From NCBI GenBank assembly GCA_024102915.1, contig JAGFJG010000093.1, positions 1 to 33,015 on the forward strand: a stretch of DNA of 33,015 nt, in the 5' to 3' direction. Both the position numbers and the translations under genes were made by a program. The notes beneath the pieces were generated by a model. It was not told the DNA's origin. It saw nothing but the letters and a program-made list of their open reading frames with translations, and ran no database searches. Below, piece after piece: positions 22,711 to 30,888 of this stretch. Numbering within the stretch: the stretch's first letter is position 1; each line of letters begins with the position of its first letter. Origin of the DNA: Caldilineales bacterium. GTDB taxonomy: Bacteria; Chloroflexota; Anaerolineae; J102.

Positions 22711-23268
22711 ATGACCACTCCCCAACGTGACTTACAATTCGACCAGGCCCTGGATAGCCTCATGTTCGGCGATCAGGATTGGCGAAGTGCGCCTGTCGAT
22801 CTGGAAGACGATGCGCTGATCAGGCTGGCGGAAAATGTGCAGATCGCATTGAGTGATGTGCCGCCGCCGCCGCATGGATTGCGCCCGGCCCGGTCGGCAT
22901 TTCTGACATATGCCGCGCAGTCTGCTCCTTCGACACAGAGGGGCTGGAGCTTGGGACGACTCATCAACTGGCTGGCACCGGCTGCGGCGATAGTGGCTCT
23001 GGCTTTGGTGCTCACCACTATGTTCCGGGCCGAACTGCCCCCCATCGATCTGGGCATCATCCAACCGCTGTCGCCATCGCAGCCGCAGAGCGACACGCCA
23101 TTGTTGCTGCCGCCTCCGACCGACACGCCGACTCCGACGCCAACACCGTCACCCACGCCCAGCCCGACGCCGAGCCCAACTCCGACCAGCACCCCAGCGC
23201 CGACAGCGACGCCCACGCCCGACCTGCCGCCGCAATCGATCAGCCCCCTGTCTCCGCCGATAGACTGA
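22711..23268 (+). CDS. Probable membrane-bound anti-sigma factor with Pro/Thr-rich outer tail
   Basis: A 185-residue protein beginning 8 nt after the sigma factor. The cytoplasmic part (1-84) includes PPPPHGLRPARSAFLTYAA (52-70), resembling segments of Chloroflexota anti-sigma proteins encoded next to ECF factors. One membrane helix lies at about 85-105. The outer tail (about 110-185) contains a 35-residue run of TPTPTPSPTPS-type repeats. No zinc-binding HxxxCxxC anti-sigma motif is present, so this is not a classical ZAS protein. The assignment rests on operon position, topology and the resemblance noted. The extended tail could span or sense the wall. In DNA the tail is a simple CCNACN-type repeat (about 23128-23222), prone to slippage. 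Confidence 0.65.
   Translation: MTTPQRDLQFDQALDSLMFGDQDWRSAPVDLEDDALIRLAENVQIALSDVPPPPHGLRPARSAFLTYAAQSAPSTQRGWSLGRLINWLAPAAAIVALALVLTTMFRAELPPIDLGIIQPLSPSQPQSDTPLLLPPPTDTPTPTPTPSPTPSPTPSPTPTSTPAPTATPTPDLPPQSISPLSPPID
23128..23222 (+). repeat. Simple coding repeat (Pro/Thr/Ser codons)
   Basis: This stretch is built from repeated CCG/CCC/CCA alternating with ACG/ACC/AGC codons, giving the TPTPTPSPTPS tail of the probable anti-sigma factor. The period is about 6 nt with codon variation, so expansion or contraction in steps of two residues would keep the frame. Confidence 0.7.
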
Positions 23269-23307
23269 CCTATCTCGCGCTGGAAGCGACACCCCGACCG
23301 CAATCTG

Positions 23308-23342
23308 ACGACAGGACGACTACCGTGCTCTGTCGTTTTTTA
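23308..23342 (+). terminator. Terminator of the sigma/anti-sigma operon
   Basis: ACGACAG (23308-23314) pairs with CTGTCGT (23330-23336), followed by T residues to 23341. The loop is 15 nt. On the minus strand the stem is not followed by T's, so it serves only the rightward operon; no matching terminator was seen for nuoN in the 98-nt convergent gap. Confidence 0.65.
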
Positions 23343-23366
23343 TTGCCGGCGACCACCGCGCCGATC

Positions 23367-24833
23367 TTATCCGCCCAAAGCCACCACGGCCCCGCTCAAC
23401 GTCTGAAACCATGGGCTGACGAAGATGCCGATCAGCAGCGTTCCCAGGACAGAGATGGCAATCACCAGCGAAGCCGAATCAGGCAGAGGCAGGCGCACCC
23501 GGCTTTCGGCGGTCGGTTCTTTCATGAACATGAAGACGACGATTCGCAGGTAATAGTAGGCGCTAATCACGCTGTTCACGGCGCCGATCACGGCCAGCCA
23601 TGTCCAACCGCTATCGACGGCCGCCCCAAAGATATAGAGCTTGCCAAAGAAACCGGCCAGGGGCGGGATTCCGGCCAGAGAGAACATGAACACGGCCATT
23701 GCGACAGCCAGCAGCGGTTGGCGATAGAACAGACCCTGAGCATTGCTCATGCTGGAATCCTGTTCATCGCTGGCCTTGTTGCCTTCGAGCAGAGCGGCGA
23801 CGGCAAACGCCCCCAGGTTCATGAAAGCGTAGACGAAGAGATAATAGAGGACTGCGGCAAACCCGGCGACCGTACCGGCGGTCACGCCGATCAGCATGTA
23901 GCCGGCCTGGGCGATGGAGCTATAAGCCAGCATGCGCTTGATGCTGGTCTGGCGCAGCGCTGCCAGGTTGCCGATCGTCATCGTCAGCACGGCCAGGACG
24001 GCAATCGCCCAACTCCACATTTCGTAAGGCGCGCCCAGTCCAGCTTGCAGGATGCGGAAAAGCGCCACAAGGGCGGCGGCTTTTGTGCCCACCGACATGA
24101 AGGCTGTGACCGGGGTGGGGGCTCCCTGATAGGCGTCGGGCGTCCACATGTGGAAGGGCACCACGGCGATCTTGAAACTCAACCCGACCAACAGTAAAGC
24201 CAGACCGGCCAGGGCATAGAACCCGCCGGTCGAATGGCTGGCGATCTCGGCCAACCTGGTCGAACCGGTGTCGCCATAGAGCAGTGCAGCGCCGTAGACG
24301 ACGAACCCTGAGGCGAACGCGCCCAGCAGGAAATATTTGAGTGAAGCCTCGGCGCTGGCCAGTTGTCCGCGGTGAAAGCCGGTGAGAATGTACAGCGCTA
24401 TCGAAAGGATTTCCAGGCTGACGAACAGTGTGATCAGCTCCACCGAACTGCCCAGCAGCATCATGCCGGCGACCGCCAGCAGCAGCAGAACGTAGAACTC
24501 GCTGTACATGTGCGTGAAGCGGTCAAGGTATTCCCAGGCTAGGAACACGCCCAAAAATCCGGCCAGGAGGACGATCAGGTTCAGGTTGCGGCTGAGGTTG
24601 TCGGAACGCAGCATCCCCTGCAATTCGGACACCGGCTGCATCATGCTGAGCAGGGTGAGGACGGCAGCCGTAACCAGACCCAACAGCGTGATCACGGCCA
24701 GTACGCCCTTGCGTTTACGCGCATCCTGCATCGCCCGGCTGAGGACAATCTCGGCCACGAGCACCAGCAGGGCGGTAGCGATGACCGCCACTTCCGGCAA
24801 GACAGCATTCCAGTTCAGGGAGGCGATGTTCAT
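23367..24833 (-). CDS. nuoN: NuoN, complex I proton-pumping subunit N
   Basis: NuoN is one of three antiporter-like membrane subunits of NADH:quinone oxidoreductase. The 488-residue product has about 14 hydrophobic helices. Conserved charges expected for proton transfer are visible: Glu132 and Glu141 in VELITLFVSLEILSIALYIL, Lys166 in SLKYFLLGAF, and Lys221 in SFKIAVVPFHMWTPDAYQG. The TPDAYQGAPTPVTAFMS stretch marks this family. It is the last nuo gene, 34 nt after nuoM, and converges on the rightward sigma/anti-sigma operon. ATG at 24833 opens the first helix; no ribosome binding site stands out. Confidence 0.96.
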   Translation of the reverse strand: MNIASLNWNAVLPEVAVIATALLVLVAEIVLSRAMQDARKRKGVLAVITLLGLVTAAVLTLLSMMQPVSELQGMLRSDNLSRNLNLIVLLAGFLGVFLAWEYLDRFTHMYSEFYVLLLLAVAGMMLLGSSVELITLFVSLEILSIALYILTGFHRGQLASAEASLKYFLLGAFASGFVVYGAALLYGDTGSTRLAEIASHSTGGFYALAGLALLLVGLSFKIAVVPFHMWTPDAYQGAPTPVTAFMSVGTKAAALVALFRILQAGLGAPYEMWSWAIAVLAVLTMTIGNLAALRQTSIKRMLAYSSIAQAGYMLIGVTAGTVAGFAAVLYYLFVYAFMNLGAFAVAALLEGNKASDEQDSSMSNAQGLFYRQPLLAVAMAVFMFSLAGIPPLAGFFGKLYIFGAAVDSGWTWLAVIGAVNSVISAYYYLRIVVFMFMKEPTAESRVRLPLPDSASLVIAISVLGTLLIGIFVSPWFQTLSGAVVALGG

Positions 24834-24867
24834 AAAAGGTCAACAGCAGTCATGAAATGGACTGCAA

Positions 24868-26361
24868 TTAGTCGATAACCTGCACGATTGCTGGCGGCTG
24901 GCCCACATTCTGCATCAATTCATCTACAGAGGGGTTGATTTTATCCAGAAACAGGTTGGGGAAAAGTCCGATGACGAAGAACATGATGACGATGGGGATC
25001 AGCACCCAAAGCTCTCGGCGATTGAGATCGGTCAGGCTCTGGTTCTCCGGTTTGTCGAGCGGGCCGAACAGGAGCGAGCGAGCGGCTGTCAGCAAATACC
25101 AGGCGGCGAATATGATGCCGACCGTGCCAAGCGCCGCCCAGATCGGGCTGACCCGGAAAGTGCCCAACAAGATGGTAAATTCGCCGATAAAGCCGTTCAG
25201 ACCGGGCAATCCGGCTGAGGACATGGCCACGATCACGAAGAGGGCGCTGAACACCGGCACGCTTTTCCACAGGCCGCCGAAGTCAGCCAGCAGGCGGGTG
25301 TGGCGGCGGTCATAGAGCATGCCCACCAGAAGGAACAACGCACCCGTGGACAAGCCGTGATTGACGTTCTGCAACACAGCGCCGGAGAGGCTCTGGCTGG
25401 TCAGGGCGGCAACGCCCAGCATGACAAAGCCGAGATGGGCTACGGAGCTATAGGCGACCAGCGATTTCACATCCTTTTGCACCAGCGCCACCAAAGCCCC
25501 ATAGAGGATGCCAATAATCGCCAGCGCCGCCAGCCAGGGTGCGAAAGTGGAGAGAACATCGGGAAACAGCGGCAGATTGAAGCGGATGAATCCGTAGGTT
25601 CCCATTTTGAGCAAGACGCCCGCCAGGATGACGGAACCGGCGGTCGGCGCATTGACGTGGGCGTCGGGCAACCAGGTGTGCAGGGGGAATAGCGGCACTT
25701 TGACGGCGAAGGCAAGGGCGAACGCCAGGAACGCCCAGAATTGCAGCCCGGCGGGGATGCTGGCCTGCCGCCAGTCGAGCCAGTTGAAGCTGCCGGTTTG
25801 CCAGTAAATCACCAGGATGGCGATCAACAAAAATGCGGAACCCGCCAGCGTGTAGAGCAAGAACTTGTTGGCGGCATAGACCCGTCGCCCGCTGCCCCAT
25901 TGGCCGATCAGGAAGTACATGGGGATGATCGACAATTCCCAGAAGAGGAAAAACAGGATGAGGTCGAGGGAGAGGAAGACGCCCAGCATCGCCGTTTGTT
26001 GCAGCAACAACAGGATCATGAAGCTGCGCAGGTTTTGCTGGATATTACGCCAGGAAAACAGGACGACCAGCGGCCCCAGGAAGACGGTCAACAAAACCAG
26101 GTAGAGGCTGATGCCATCGACCCCAAGGCTATAGCTGATGTTGAGTGCCGAAAGCCAGGGGACAAATTCCTGAAACTGCATGCCGCCTTCGCCATTTTGC
26201 CAATAGAGCAAAAGGCCTAGGGCAAGAAGCAAGTCCAGCAGAGTGGCGACCAATGCTATCAGCTTAATCGTGCGATCCGAAAAGCTGATCAACATCAACA
26301 GCGCCCCGACCAGCGGCAGCCAGATGATAAATGAAAGCAAGGGGAGGGAAGTCAGGTCCAT
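24868..26361 (-). CDS. nuoM: NuoM, complex I proton-pumping subunit M
   Basis: A 497-residue antiporter-like subunit with about 14 membrane helices. Key residues: Glu142 in LFFLFWELSIIPMYFLIG and Lys221 in AVKVPLFPLHTWLPDAHV, which correspond to the E144 and K234 sites used for proton translocation in E. coli NuoM. APTAGSVILAGVLLKMGTYG is the family signature. NuoM lies between NuoL and NuoN in the membrane arm. The gene starts 10 nt after nuoL, so the two are co-transcribed. Length and motifs are normal. Confidence 0.97.
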   Translation of the reverse strand: MDLTSLPLLSFIIWLPLVGALLMLISFSDRTIKLIALVATLLDLLLALGLLLYWQNGEGGMQFQEFVPWLSALNISYSLGVDGISLYLVLLTVFLGPLVVLFSWRNIQQNLRSFMILLLLQQTAMLGVFLSLDLILFFLFWELSIIPMYFLIGQWGSGRRVYAANKFLLYTLAGSAFLLIAILVIYWQTGSFNWLDWRQASIPAGLQFWAFLAFALAFAVKVPLFPLHTWLPDAHVNAPTAGSVILAGVLLKMGTYGFIRFNLPLFPDVLSTFAPWLAALAIIGILYGALVALVQKDVKSLVAYSSVAHLGFVMLGVAALTSQSLSGAVLQNVNHGLSTGALFLLVGMLYDRRHTRLLADFGGLWKSVPVFSALFVIVAMSSAGLPGLNGFIGEFTILLGTFRVSPIWAALGTVGIIFAAWYLLTAARSLLFGPLDKPENQSLTDLNRRELWVLIPIVIMFFVIGLFPNLFLDKINPSVDELMQNVGQPPAIVQVID

Positions 26362-26371
26362 GAGTCGTGGT

Positions 26372-28333
26372 TCAACCGGCTAGCAGGAAATAGCCCAGTA
26401 CACAAACAACACCGATGAGGAGAGAAAGCGCATACCAACTCAGATAGCCGGTCTGCAGATGGGCGACGCCGCTGCCGACCCTGGTCGTCACGGTACCCAC
26501 GCCGTTGACGACGCCGTCGATGATGCGTTCGATCGCCGAGGCGCAGAAGCCGGCAACCGCTCGCAGCGGGCGGACGATGATCGTCGTGTAGATTTCATCG
26601 AACCAATATTTGGCTTCGAGCACCGGCTGCATGAACGAGAAGACTCTTTGCAATCCCAGCGTCCAACGGGCTTGTCTGCGATAGCGAGCATAGGCAAGGT
26701 AAATCCCCACCAGCGCCGTCAACCCGGACGATACGAACAACGCGTACTCGACCCAGGGCTGGATGTGGATTTCAGCGGCGTTTTCAAAGACCGGATGCAG
26801 CCACTCGTGCAGCCAGTTGGCCCGTTCGATGCCGAATTTCTCGCCGATCAGGTCAGGAATGCCGATAAGGCCCAGGAGCAAAGAGCCTGCCGCCAACACC
26901 CATAGCGGGGCGGTCATGCCTCGTGGCTGTTCGTGCGCATGTTCATACACATGCTCATCCCGCGGCTCGCCGAAGAATGTGCGATAGACCGCCCGGAAAA
27001 TGTAGAATGCAGTCAGCAGCGACGTAAAGAGCATGAAGGCGTACAAGAAATAGCTCTGTGCGAAAACGCCCAGCAATATCTCGTCCTTCGAGAAGAATCC
27101 GGCGGTGAGGGGAAAAGCAGCCAGGGTCAGTGCGCCGATCAGGAATTGCACGTAGGTCGTCGGCATCTTGTTGCGCAGTCCGCCCAATTTATCGATATTC
27201 AATTCGCCATGCGTGGCGTGCATGACCGAACCGGCGGAAAGGAAGAGCAATGCTTTGAAGAAGGCGTGCGTGATCAGATGGAAAATGGCGGCGACATAAA
27301 GCCCCATCCCCACGCCCACAAACATGAAGCCGAGCTGTGAGATCGTGGAATAGGCGAGAATGCGCTTCAGGTCAGTCTGCACCAGGGCAATACTGGCCGC
27401 CATGAGGGCGGTGAGAGCGCCAACGATGGTGACGACTGTCATGGTGGCGGGAGCCGCCTCGAACAGGGGGTGCGAACGGGCGATGAGATAAACGCCGGCC
27501 GTGACCATGGTGGCGGCATGGATGAGGGCCGACACAGGGCTGGGGCCTTCCATGGCGTCGGGCAACCACACGAACAGGGGGAGTTGGGCGGATTTACCCG
27601 TGGCGGCCAGAAGCAGCAAAAGTGTGATGGCAGTGACGACGGCGATGCTGACGGGCGAGCTTTCCAGCGCATGAAAGACAGATTCGAAGGAGAGGCTGTC
27701 CGCGCCCAGGAAGGCGAACATCGAGAAGATGGCCAGAGCCAGGCCAAAGTCGCCCACGCGATTGACGATAAACGCCTTCTTTGCGGCGTCACCGGCCGAG
27801 GGCTTGTGGAACCAGAACCCGATCAGGAGATATGAAGCCAGGCCCACGCCTTCCCAGCCGAGATAGAGCATGACGTAGTTGTCGGCAAGCACCAGCAACA
27901 ACATCATGAGGATGAACAGATTCAGGTAGGCGAAGAATCGAGCATAACGCGCATCGTCCAGCCGCTGGTGATGATCGTCCAGCTTCATGTATTCGGCAGC
28001 ATAAAGATGGATGATGAAACCGACGCCGGTCACGACCAGGATCATGATGATCGAAAGCGGATCGAGCAGGAATGCCATGCTGACCTGAAGCCCGGCGATC
28101 GATATCCACCGCCAGAGTTCAAGCTCGAAGGCGTGGGTTCCCTCTGGCAGCGAGCCGACGGCAAAGGCCAGGGCGATAGCGACAAGTAACGCCCCGGCGA
28201 CTGCGGCATTGCCGATGAAGGCCACCGGTCGCCGCCCGATGCGGCTGCCAAACAAACCATTGATCAGCAAACCCAGGGCCGGGAACGCCAGGATCAGCCA
28301 GGCATAGTTGAGGATCATGTCAGCGGCTACCAT
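26372..28333 (-). CDS. nuoL: NuoL, complex I distal proton-pumping subunit L
   Basis: The 653-residue product is the distal antiporter-like subunit of the membrane arm. Glu161 in [18 protein letters not shown] and Lys247 in [19 protein letters not shown] are the conserved charged sites. [12 protein letters not shown] and the [13 protein letters not shown] stretch are typical of NuoL/ND5. The C-terminal region has the expected long lateral helix area and a final membrane helix ([19 protein letters not shown]). ATG 28333 overlaps the nuoK stop by 7 nt; a second ATG at 28318 (MILNYAWL) would leave an 8-nt gap and is almost as likely. Between about 435 and 470 there is a His/Glu-rich cytoplasmic loop ([10 protein letters not shown]). 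Confidence 0.97.
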   Translation of the reverse strand: MVAADMILNYAWLILAFPALGLLINGLFGSRIGRRPVAFIGNAAVAGALLVAIALAFAVGSLPEGTHAFELELWRWISIAGLQVSMAFLLDPLSIIMILVVTGVGFIIHLYAAEYMKLDDHHQRLDDARYARFFAYLNLFILMMLLLVLADNYVMLYLGWEGVGLASYLLIGFWFHKPSAGDAAKKAFIVNRVGDFGLALAIFSMFAFLGADSLSFESVFHALESSPVSIAVVTAITLLLLLAATGKSAQLPLFVWLPDAMEGPSPVSALIHAATMVTAGVYLIARSHPLFEAAPATMTVVTIVGALTALMAASIALVQTDLKRILAYSTISQLGFMFVGVGMGLYVAAIFHLITHAFFKALLFLSAGSVMHATHGELNIDKLGGLRNKMPTTYVQFLIGALTLAAFPLTAGFFSKDEILLGVFAQSYFLYAFMLFTSLLTAFYIFRAVYRTFFGEPRDEHVYEHAHEQPRGMTAPLWVLAAGSLLLGLIGIPDLIGEKFGIERANWLHEWLHPVFENAAEIHIQPWVEYALFVSSGLTALVGIYLAYARYRRQARWTLGLQRVFSFMQPVLEAKYWFDEIYTTIIVRPLRAVAGFCASAIERIIDGVVNGVGTVTTRVGSGVAHLQTGYLSWYALSLLIGVVCVLGYFLLAG

Positions 28334-28629
28334 TTCAGCAGGTTGATCTCATCGACGTTGGTGGTGTCTTTGTGGCGAACTATTGCCATGACGATGGCAA
28401 GTCCCACCGCCACTTCGACCGCGGCCACGGCCATGACGATAAAGGCGAAAATCTGTCCGGCGAGGTTGCCCCACTGATTGGCCAGGGCGACGAGCGTCAG
28501 GTTGACGCTGTTCAGCATCATTTCCACGCACATGAAGATGATGAGCACATTGCGGCGCAAAAGCACGCCCGCAGCGCCAATCGTGAAGATGACGGCGGCC
28601 AGGATCAGGTAATAAGTAGTCGGAACCAT
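28327..28629 (-). CDS. nuoK: NuoK, complex I membrane subunit K
   Basis: A 100-residue protein with three membrane helices, the normal size. Glu36 in [12 protein letters not shown] and Glu72 in [10 protein letters not shown] lie at the same numbers as the two essential membrane glutamates of E. coli NuoK. NuoK is part of the central axis of charged residues that links quinone chemistry to proton pumping. The gene begins 5 nt after the nuoJ stop and its end overlaps nuoL by 7 nt. Confidence 0.98.
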   Translation of the reverse strand: MVPTTYYLILAAVIFTIGAAGVLLRRNVLIIFMCVEMMLNSVNLTLVALANQWGNLAGQIFAFIVMAVAAVEVAVGLAIVMAIVRHKDTTNVDEINLLKW

Positions 28630-28634
28630 GCGGC

Positions 28635-29144
28635 TTACTCGTCGGTGTGGGGGATGTAGCGTCGCGCCAGAACAACGCCGCCCAACATGCCCGCCAGCAA
28701 TAAGATGGAGGCCAGTTCGAAAGGAGTGATGTAGACGGTGTACAGTTCAGCGCCGATGGCCTGCACGCTGCCGGAACCAGGTGCGCCGACCGCCACCTGA
28801 GCAGGCGCATTACTGGCGATTCCGATCACGACAGCCAGCAAGAACAGCGCCGCCAGCACAATCGCCGCTACCGACATGATGCGACGCGTACGCGTTTGTC
28901 TGGCGCTGACGCTGCCGCCAATCAACATGACGACGAACAAAAACAGCACGACAATCGCCCCGGCATAGACGATGACCTGCACCACGCCGAGGAATTGGGC
29001 GTTGAGCAAAAAGTAAAAGATGGCGAAGGTCGCGAAATTCACGAGCAAGAACAGGGCGCTATGCACCGGATTGCGGCTGGCGATAACGCCAACAGCGCCA
29101 AGAAGCGCCACCAGGGCCAGGGCAGCGAATAAAAGAATGCTCAT
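28635..29144 (-). CDS. nuoJ: NuoJ, complex I membrane subunit J
   Basis: The 169-residue product has five hydrophobic helices. The family signature [19 protein letters not shown], at about 56-74, corresponds to the third helix, which contains the pi-bulge involved in coupling. [13 protein letters not shown] near residue 25 is also typical. After a polar, Arg-rich loop ([10 protein letters not shown]) two more helices follow, and the end is short and polar. It lies 5 nt before nuoK. An 85-nt spacer with a heptamer array separates it from nuoI, which is unusual within a nuo operon. Confidence 0.95.
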   Translation of the reverse strand: MSILLFAALALVALLGAVGVIASRNPVHSALFLLVNFATFAIFYFLLNAQFLGVVQVIVYAGAIVVLFLFVVMLIGGSVSARQTRTRRIMSVAAIVLAALFLLAVVIGIASNAPAQVAVGAPGSGSVQAIGAELYTVYITPFELASILLLAGMLGGVVLARRYIPHTDE

Positions 29145-29171
29145 GCGAAGTAAGAGTGTGGTACGGGGAAA

Positions 29172-29199
29172 ATTGGATAATGGATATTGGGTATTGGCG
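29172..29199 (-). repeat. Heptamer array between nuoI and nuoJ
   Basis: On the plus strand, ATTGGAT, AATGGAT, ATTGGGT and ATTGGCG follow each other without a gap. In the direction of the operon these read as nnCCAAT-type units, akin to the CAATnnC units at 7906-7926. A CCAATTTCC at 29205-29213 could pair with GGAAAATTGG just before the array. Confidence 0.6.
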
Positions 29200-29229
29200 C
29201 TCGACCAATTTCCGATACCGGCTTTTGAA

Positions 29230-29709
29230 CTAGCCTTCAGGCCGGATAATCGTGTTCGACTCCGGCGGGTTGAGCAGCTCCTCTTTGGTCAGGACCAGGT
29301 CGCGACGGTCGTAGGTGGCCAGGTCGATGTAGTGACCGAGGACGACGGCCTCGACTGGGCAGGCCGCTTCGCAGTCGCCGCAGAAGATGCAGCGCAGGAG
29401 ATTGACCTCATAGACCTTGGCGTGGCGCTCACCCGGCGAAACAGGCGCAGCCGGATCGTTTTCTTCGGCCTCGACATGGATGGCGCCCGTGGGGCAGGCC
29501 GCCTCGCACAGGCAGCAACCGATGCAACGCTCCAGGCCATTGTCATACCGGCGCAGTTCGTGGCGTCCGCGGAAGCGCGGGTAGATCGCCATCGGTTGCT
29601 CCGGGTACTCGACCGTCAACGGCTCTTCCGTGAGCAGCACCTTGAAGGTGATGCCCATGGCTTTGCCGATTTCGCGAGCGCCTTCGTAAACGTCTTTCAG
29701 TCCGGACAT
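29230..29709 (-). CDS. nuoI: NuoI, complex I subunit with two 4Fe-4S clusters
   Basis: A 159-residue ferredoxin-like subunit that carries electrons towards cluster N2. Two complete binding motifs are visible: [12 protein letters not shown] (Cys 62, 65, 68, 72) and [12 protein letters not shown] (Cys 107, 110, 113, 117), for clusters N6a and N6b. The N-terminal amphipathic stretch ([22 protein letters not shown]) and [16 protein letters not shown] before the first motif are normal for NuoI. The insert between the motifs ([17 protein letters not shown]) is acidic and Pro-rich but of usual length. Spacers of 136 nt upstream and 85 nt downstream, both repeat-bearing, flank it. Confidence 0.97.
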   Translation of the reverse strand: MSGLKDVYEGAREIGKAMGITFKVLLTEEPLTVEYPEQPMAIYPRFRGRHELRRYDNGLERCIGCCLCEAACPTGAIHVEAEENDPAAPVSPGERHAKVYEVNLLRCIFCGDCEAACPVEAVVLGHYIDLATYDRRDLVLTKEELLNPPESNTIIRPEG

Positions 29710-29845
29710 GATGGGTAAAGAGGTTGGTTTGTTTGTTGGATAGTTGGTTGGTTGGATGGGGAGTAAGGTAATAATGATTGAAGATTAATCTAAGCGCTAT
29801 GTGAGTAACCGTATCTTGATAATTAATCTTCGATCATCAATCTTC
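29710..29845 (-). repeat. Repeat-bearing spacer between nuoH and nuoI
   Basis: Next to nuoI lies a TTGG-rich low-complexity tract on the plus strand (29722-29760). Beyond it, ATGATTGAAGATTAAT (29774-29789) and ATTAATCTTCGATCAT (29822-29837) are complementary at 15 of 16 positions, with a G-T pair at the other, enclosing a 32-nt loop. The right arm is itself an array of nnnnATC heptamers (29822-29842). No T-run marks it as a terminator, but it could affect relative expression of the genes on either side. Confidence 0.6.
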
Positions 29846-30877
29846 TTAGAAGCTGCCGGCGGCGACAACGATGACGGCGGTTAAGATGAGATAGACAATC
29901 GAAACCGGCGTCAGGAATTTCCAGCAGAAATGCAGAAGCTGGTCATAACGGATGCGAGGCACGCTGGCCCGCACCCAGATATAAACAAAGAGCAGAGCGA
30001 TGATTTTGATCACAAGCCAGCCGAAGCCGACGATGGGGCCATACCATGTTCCTGGCGTGGCGAAGGGGCCATGCCATCCGCCAAAGAACAGCGTCGCCAT
30101 GATGGCGCTGCCGGTAATCATGCTGATATATTCGGCCATGAAGAAAAGGGCGAATTTGATGCCGCCATATTCCACCTGGAAACCGGCGATCAATTCGTTC
30201 TCGGTCTCAGGCAGATCGAAGGGGTTGCGGTTGCTCTCGGCCAACATGCAGATGAAGAAGAGGGGGAAGGCCAGCCAGATCCACAGCCACAGCCACCAGG
30301 GTCGATCCTGATTGACAATGGCATTGAGGCTGAGTGTACCCGATTCATAGCTGACATTGGTGGTCAGAACGATGGCCACGAGGAGAATGCCCAACGGCAA
30401 CTCGTAGCTGATCATCTGCGCGCCTGTGCGCAAAGCGCCGAGCAGGGAGTAGTTATTGTTGCTGCTCCAGCCCCCTAGGATGATGCCATAGGTGGCGACG
30501 CTCGTGATCGCCACCACATAAAGCAGGGCGATGTTGACATCGGCGATGCTGAAGCTGAGCGTGTAGCCGAACAGGGTGATGTCGGGCGCAATGGGAATAA
30601 CGGCAAAGGCCAGAAGGGCCGGGATCAGGGCAAGGGCCGGGGCCAGGATGTAGACTGCCTTGTCGACATGGCCCGGAACGATCTCCTCTTTGAAGATCGC
30701 CTTGACGGCGTCGGCGATGGGCTGCAACAGCCCGACCGGCCCGGCTCGATTCGGACCCAAACGCACCTGAAATCGCGCCAGGAGTTTGCGTTCATAATAA
30801 GTCAGATAGGCGAACCCGGTCAGCAACAGGATGATGAGCACCAGGCTCTTGATGACCGCAGCGATGACAATTCCCAT
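29846..30877 (-). CDS. nuoH: NuoH, complex I quinone-site membrane subunit H
   Basis: NuoH forms the membrane side of the quinone chamber. The 343-residue product has about eight helices and strong signatures: YYERKLLARFQVRLGPNRAG at about 27-46, LLQPIADAVKAIFKEE, and AESNRNPFDLPETENELIAGF, the conserved loop facing NuoB/NuoD. FQVEYGGIKFALFFMAEY follows. AAGGA at 30886-30890, 8 nt before the ATG, is a good ribosome binding site and overlaps the nuoG stop, so translation is probably coupled to nuoG (11-nt gap). Confidence 0.97.
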   Translation of the reverse strand: MGIVIAAVIKSLVLIILLLTGFAYLTYYERKLLARFQVRLGPNRAGPVGLLQPIADAVKAIFKEEIVPGHVDKAVYILAPALALIPALLAFAVIPIAPDITLFGYTLSFSIADVNIALLYVVAITSVATYGIILGGWSSNNNYSLLGALRTGAQMISYELPLGILLVAIVLTTNVSYESGTLSLNAIVNQDRPWWLWLWIWLAFPLFFICMLAESNRNPFDLPETENELIAGFQVEYGGIKFALFFMAEYISMITGSAIMATLFFGGWHGPFATPGTWYGPIVGFGWLVIKIIALLFVYIWVRASVPRIRYDQLLHFCWKFLTPVSIVYLILTAVIVVAAGSF

Positions 30878-30888
30878 ATGATTCGTCC

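Noticed and set aside
23325..24197. Plus-strand open frame of about 290 codons opposite nuoN
   Set aside because: The translation is His/Gln/Arg-rich low complexity, the usual antisense of hydrophobic membrane codons. It also overlaps the operon terminator.
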